Assembly: GCA_046732855.1 (NCBI GenBank)
Contig: JBKPNX010000254.1
Span: 1-7,557, forward strand
Length of the DNA stretch: 7,557 nt
Direction: 5' to 3'
From: JBKPNX01 sp046732855
Lineage (GTDB): Bacteria > Pseudomonadota > Alphaproteobacteria > Geminicoccales > Geminicoccaceae
A program made the translations under genes and the position numbers. A model generated the notes under the pieces. It was given only the letters and a program-made list of their open reading frames with translations, made no database searches and had not been told where the DNA came from. Of this stretch, positions 4,983-7,557 are shown in pieces. The first letter of the stretch is position 1. The number at the start of each line of letters is the position of its first letter.

Positions 4983-5729
4983 GTGGTGCAGGCGGCCATT
5001 CGACTCGTGGATGTCACGGCTGGCTATGACCGGCAGCCGGCGTTATGGCGGGTGTCCGGTGCTTTCGCCAGTGGCTCGCTCACGGCGGTGGTCGGTCCGA
5101 ACGGCGCCGGCAAGACGACGCTGCTCAAGGTCATCGCTGGTCTCCTGCAGCCGGCCTCTGGCCGGATCGACCTGGCCGTCACGCGCCGGGATGAAATCGC
5201 CTATCTGCCACAGCGGACTGAGATCGACTGGAGCTTTCCAATCTCGGTCCAGGACGTGGTGGGGCTCGGCCACTGGCGTCGCACCGGCGCCTTCCGCCCG
5301 ATCGGCAAGGCCGGTGCAAGTGCGGTGCCGCGGGCGCTGGAGACAGTTGGCCTGGAAGACAGCGCGAGACGGCCGATCGGCACGCTATCGGCGGGACAGT
5401 TCCAGCGCATCCTGTTCGCCCGGTTGTTGGTTCAGGATTGTCCGATCGTCCTGCTCGACGAGCCGTTCGCGGCCGTGGATGCTCCCACCACCGCCGATCT
5501 CCTCGAGATTGTCCAGGCCTGGCACCGGGAGGGACGGACGGTGGTCGTCGTGCTCCACCATCTGGCCCAGCTGCGCACCGTATTTCCTGAGACGCTTCTC
5601 CTCGCGCGTGAGATCGTCGCCTGGGACGCGACCGACCAAGTTCTGCGTTCCGATCACCTGCTGCGCGCCTGGGGCATGCCCGACGCCTTCGCGGACGACA
5701 CGCTTGCCGTCATGAGGATGTCGGCGTGA
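4983..5729 (+). CDS. Zinc-type metal ABC importer, ATP-binding protein (ZnuC/AztA type)
   Basis: The ATPase has 248 residues from the GTG at 4983 (the next GTG, 4986, and upstream TTG/GTG codons at 4968 and 4971 are alternatives); GGTGGGG provides a ribosome-binding site. Motifs are complete: Walker A G-P-N-G-A-G-K-T-T (38-46), Q-loop L-P-Q with Q77, signature L-S-A-G-Q-F-Q-R (135-142), Walker B I-V-L-L-D-E (155-160), D-loop A-A-V-D (163-166) and switch His at H192. The stretch Y-L-P-Q-R-T-E-I-D-W-S-F-P-I-S-V (74-89) is characteristic of ATPases of the Mn/Zn/Fe ABC-3 importers and separates it from the MacB-type ATPase upstream. It powers uptake through the permease that overlaps its end (GTGA, 5726-5729). 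Zinc rather than manganese is inferred from the Zur box and neighbours. Confidence 0.92.
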   Translation: MVQAAIRLVDVTAGYDRQPALWRVSGAFASGSLTAVVGPNGAGKTTLLKVIAGLLQPASGRIDLAVTRRDEIAYLPQRTEIDWSFPISVQDVVGLGHWRRTGAFRPIGKAGASAVPRALETVGLEDSARRPIGTLSAGQFQRILFARLLVQDCPIVLLDEPFAAVDAPTTADLLEIVQAWHREGRTVVVVLHHLAQLRTVFPETLLLAREIVAWDATDQVLRSDHLLRAWGMPDAFADDTLAVMRMSA

Positions 5730-6598
5730 ACCTGTTCGACCTGCTGATCGAGCCCTTTGCCGGCTACGAGTTTATGCGGCGGGCCTTGGTCGCCTGCCTG
5801 GCGCTGGCGATGGGCTGCGGTCCGGTCGGGATCGTCCTGCTGCTGCGGCGGATGAGCCTGATGGGCGACGCGCTCTCCCATGCTGTGCTGCCCGGGGCGG
5901 CCGTCGGCTTCCTGGCAGCTGGCCTGTCGCTCACCGCCATGAGCCTCGGCGGCTTTGTCGCGGGCCTCGCCGTGGCGTTGCTCGGCGGCCTCGTCACGCG
6001 GCTGACACCGCTGCGCGAGGACGCGAGCTTCGCCGCCTTCTATCTGACCTCGCTCGCGCTCGGCGTGCTGATCGTCTCGCTCAAAGGCAGCAACATCGAT
6101 CTGCTCCACGTGCTGTTCGGCTCGGTGCTCGCTGTCGACGACCGCGCCCTGCTACTCGAAGGCGCGATCACCAGCGTGACCCTCGTGGTGCTCGCGGTCG
6201 TCTATCGCCCGCTGGTGACCGAGTGTTTCGATCCGCTCTTTCTGCGCGCCGTCGGTGTCGGCGGTGGCGTGTACCACGGCATTTTTTTGGTCCTCGTGGT
6301 CTTGAACCTGGTCGCCAGCTTTCAGGCGCTTGGCACGCTCATGGCGGTCGGTTTGATGATGGTGCCGGCTGCGGCGGCGCGCTTCTGGGCGCGCGAGGTC
6401 TGGTCGCTCGCGCTGACCAGCAGCGCCATCGGTTTCAGTGCCGGGCTGATCGGCCTGCTCGCCTCGTATCACGCCGACCTGCCCTCCGGCCCCGCCATCA
6501 TCCTGTCGGCGAGCGCGATCTATGGCCTGTCGGTGCTGTGGGGACCACGCGGCGGCATCTTCAGCCATGCGCGCCGTCTCCGGCTCCGGCCGGCGTGA
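5726..6598 (+). CDS. Zinc-type metal ABC importer, permease (ZnuB/AztB type, ABC-3 family)
   Basis: This 290-residue, very hydrophobic protein has about eight or nine membrane segments. Its GTG start overlaps the ATPase stop in a GTGA, so translation is coupled. Family landmarks are R-R-M-S-L-M-G-D-A-L-S-H-A-V-L-P-G (41-57), holding the D and H conserved in ABC-3 permeases, then a segment near 200-217 (F-Q-A-L-G-T-L-M-A-V-G-L-M-M-V-P-A) and S-Y-H-A-D-L-P-S-G-P-A (247-257). Length is normal for the family. It forms the inner-membrane channel, receives metal from the binding protein and pairs with the ATPase at 4983. The C-terminus is basic, consistent with a cytoplasmic end. The ABC-3 assignment is secure; whether closer to ZnuB or AztB cannot be decided by eye. 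Confidence 0.93.
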   Translation: MNLFDLLIEPFAGYEFMRRALVACLALAMGCGPVGIVLLLRRMSLMGDALSHAVLPGAAVGFLAAGLSLTAMSLGGFVAGLAVALLGGLVTRLTPLREDASFAAFYLTSLALGVLIVSLKGSNIDLLHVLFGSVLAVDDRALLLEGAITSVTLVVLAVVYRPLVTECFDPLFLRAVGVGGGVYHGIFLVLVVLNLVASFQALGTLMAVGLMMVPAAAARFWAREVWSLALTSSAIGFSAGLIGLLASYHADLPSGPAIILSASAIYGLSVLWGPRGGIFSHARRLRLRPA

Positions 6599-6629
6599 CG
6601 TGAACCTGGAGCCAAGAAGGAGCCCCGCC

Positions 6630-7541
6630 ATGCATCGTCGTGCTTTGCTGCTCATGTCGATCGGCGCCGCGAGTGTGCTCGCCGCCCCGCTCGCGGGGCG
6701 CGCCGCGGCCCCAGACCAGCTGAGAGTGGTCGCGACCATCACCATCCTTGGCGACATGGTGGAGCAGGTGAGCGCCGGGCAGGTGGCGTTGGCCACACTC
6801 ATCGGCCCCGATGGCGATGCGCATGCGTTCGAGCCGACCCCGGCGGACGTCAAAACGCTAAGCACGGCCGATCTGGTGGTGGTCAATGGCCTCGGCCTCG
6901 AAGGATGGCTGGATCGTCTGATCGCGGCCTCCGGGTACAAAGGGCCGATCGTGGTCGCCAGCGCCGGTGTGGCGCCGCGACAGATGGAGGAGGAGGGCGC
7001 GACCGTGGTCGATCCGCATGCCTGGCAGGATCTCAGGAATGGCCATCGGTACGTCGCCAACATTGAGGCCGCCCTCAGCGCCGCCGACCCGAGCAACGCC
7101 GGTGCCTACCACCAGGCGGCAGCAAGTTACTTGAGCGAGATCGACGCAATGGACGCGGAGGTGCGCAAGATCCTCGGTGAGGTGCGGCCGGGGCAGCGCA
7201 AGGTGGTCACCTCGCACGACGCCTTCGGTTACTTCGGCGCCGCCTATGGCGTCGAGTTCGAGGCTCCCCAAGGCGTCAGTGAGGATGCCGAGCCATCGGC
7301 GGCCGACATGAAGACGCTGATCGACCAGATTCGACGCGAGGACATCAAGGTGTTGTTTTTTGAGAACGCCCTCAGCCCGCGTCTGATCGAGCAGATCGCA
7401 CGTGAGACCGGCGCCACGGTCGGCGGCACCCTCTATGCCGATGCGCTGTCCAAGCCAGGAGGCCCGGCCGACACCTATCTGAAGATGTTCCAGCACAATG
7501 TGCCGCTCTTGAAAGCCGCCATGGCGGCCAACGCGGCCTGA
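6630..7541 (+). CDS. Zinc-type metal ABC importer, substrate-binding protein (AztC/ZnuA type, cluster A-I)
   Basis: The protein has 303 residues, with AAGAAGGAG as a strong ribosome-binding site eight bases before the ATG. A signal peptide runs to about residue 27 (A-A-A). R3-R4 followed by A-L-L-L is a little Tat-like, but Sec export is equally possible. The mature protein shows the classic cluster A-I layout with metal ligands H65 (G-D-A-H-A-F-E-P-T), H130 (D-P-H-A-W), H196 (T-S-H-D-A-F-G-Y) and D271 (Y-A-D-A-L-S). The His-rich loop usual in ZnuA before the second ligand is absent; a short acidic stretch (E120-E122) stands there. Three His plus one Asp and no His loop resemble AztC of Paracoccus, whose ligands I recall as H61, H138, H204 and D279, with identical spacing for the last three. 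It captures zinc in the periplasm for the permease 31 bases upstream. Confidence 0.92.
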   Translation: MHRRALLLMSIGAASVLAAPLAGRAAAPDQLRVVATITILGDMVEQVSAGQVALATLIGPDGDAHAFEPTPADVKTLSTADLVVVNGLGLEGWLDRLIAASGYKGPIVVASAGVAPRQMEEEGATVVDPHAWQDLRNGHRYVANIEAALSAADPSNAGAYHQAAASYLSEIDAMDAEVRKILGEVRPGQRKVVTSHDAFGYFGAAYGVEFEAPQGVSEDAEPSAADMKTLIDQIRREDIKVLFFENALSPRLIEQIARETGATVGGTLYADALSKPGGPADTYLKMFQHNVPLLKAAMAANAA

Positions 7542-7557
7542 CAATCTTTGCACCCAT

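Noticed and set aside
1..7557. tRNA, rRNA, CRISPR array, insertion sequence or attachment site
   Set aside because: I saw no cloverleaf, regularly spaced repeats, transposase motif or flanking direct repeats in the window.

Overview
The window is a GC-rich stretch of proteobacterial DNA devoted almost entirely to zinc acquisition. High GC, frequent GTG starts, an ABC-3 metal importer, a PF10986 (DUF2796/ZrgA) protein and a Zur-type operator all point to an alpha- or gammaproteobacterium. I cannot name the genus. All supported genes are on the + strand.

Positions 1-402 hold the C-terminal end of an M23 (LytM-type) peptidase that begins outside the window. Next comes about 130 bases without a convincing gene, with a hairpin just after the stop codon and a possible scrap of P-loop coding sequence. 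Positions 530-4790 look like one gene train: a small secreted or membrane-anchored Cys/His protein, the His-rich periplasmic protein ZrgA, a MacB/LolCDE-type ABC ATPase and permease, a DUF3299 lipoprotein, and a DUF1007 periplasmic protein with an EF-hand-like loop. The core of this train (ZrgA, ATPase, permease, DUF3299) has the same gene order as the zinc-starvation operon PA4063-PA4066 of Pseudomonas aeruginosa, and is related to the zrg genes of Vibrio cholerae (recalled from the literature, not searched here).

Positions 4791-4833 are the control region of a second operon. A perfect 12-bp palindrome typical of Zur boxes lies here and also contains an extended -10 element. Downstream are a 48-residue single-pass membrane ORF and a complete high-affinity metal importer: ATPase, permease and substrate-binding protein (znuCBA/aztABC type), with short gaps or overlaps. 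The window ends 16 bases after the binding-protein gene.

Working model (inference): the binding protein, permease and ATPase import zinc. ZrgA, with its His-rich segments, buffers or delivers periplasmic zinc. The MacB-type ATPase and permease, with the DUF3299 lipoprotein, do not look like an importer and may do mechanical work on a periplasmic or lipid-anchored partner. The least explained items are a possible H-type pseudoknot covering the zrgA ribosome-binding site, the microprotein at the Zur box, and the small CxxC protein heading the first train.
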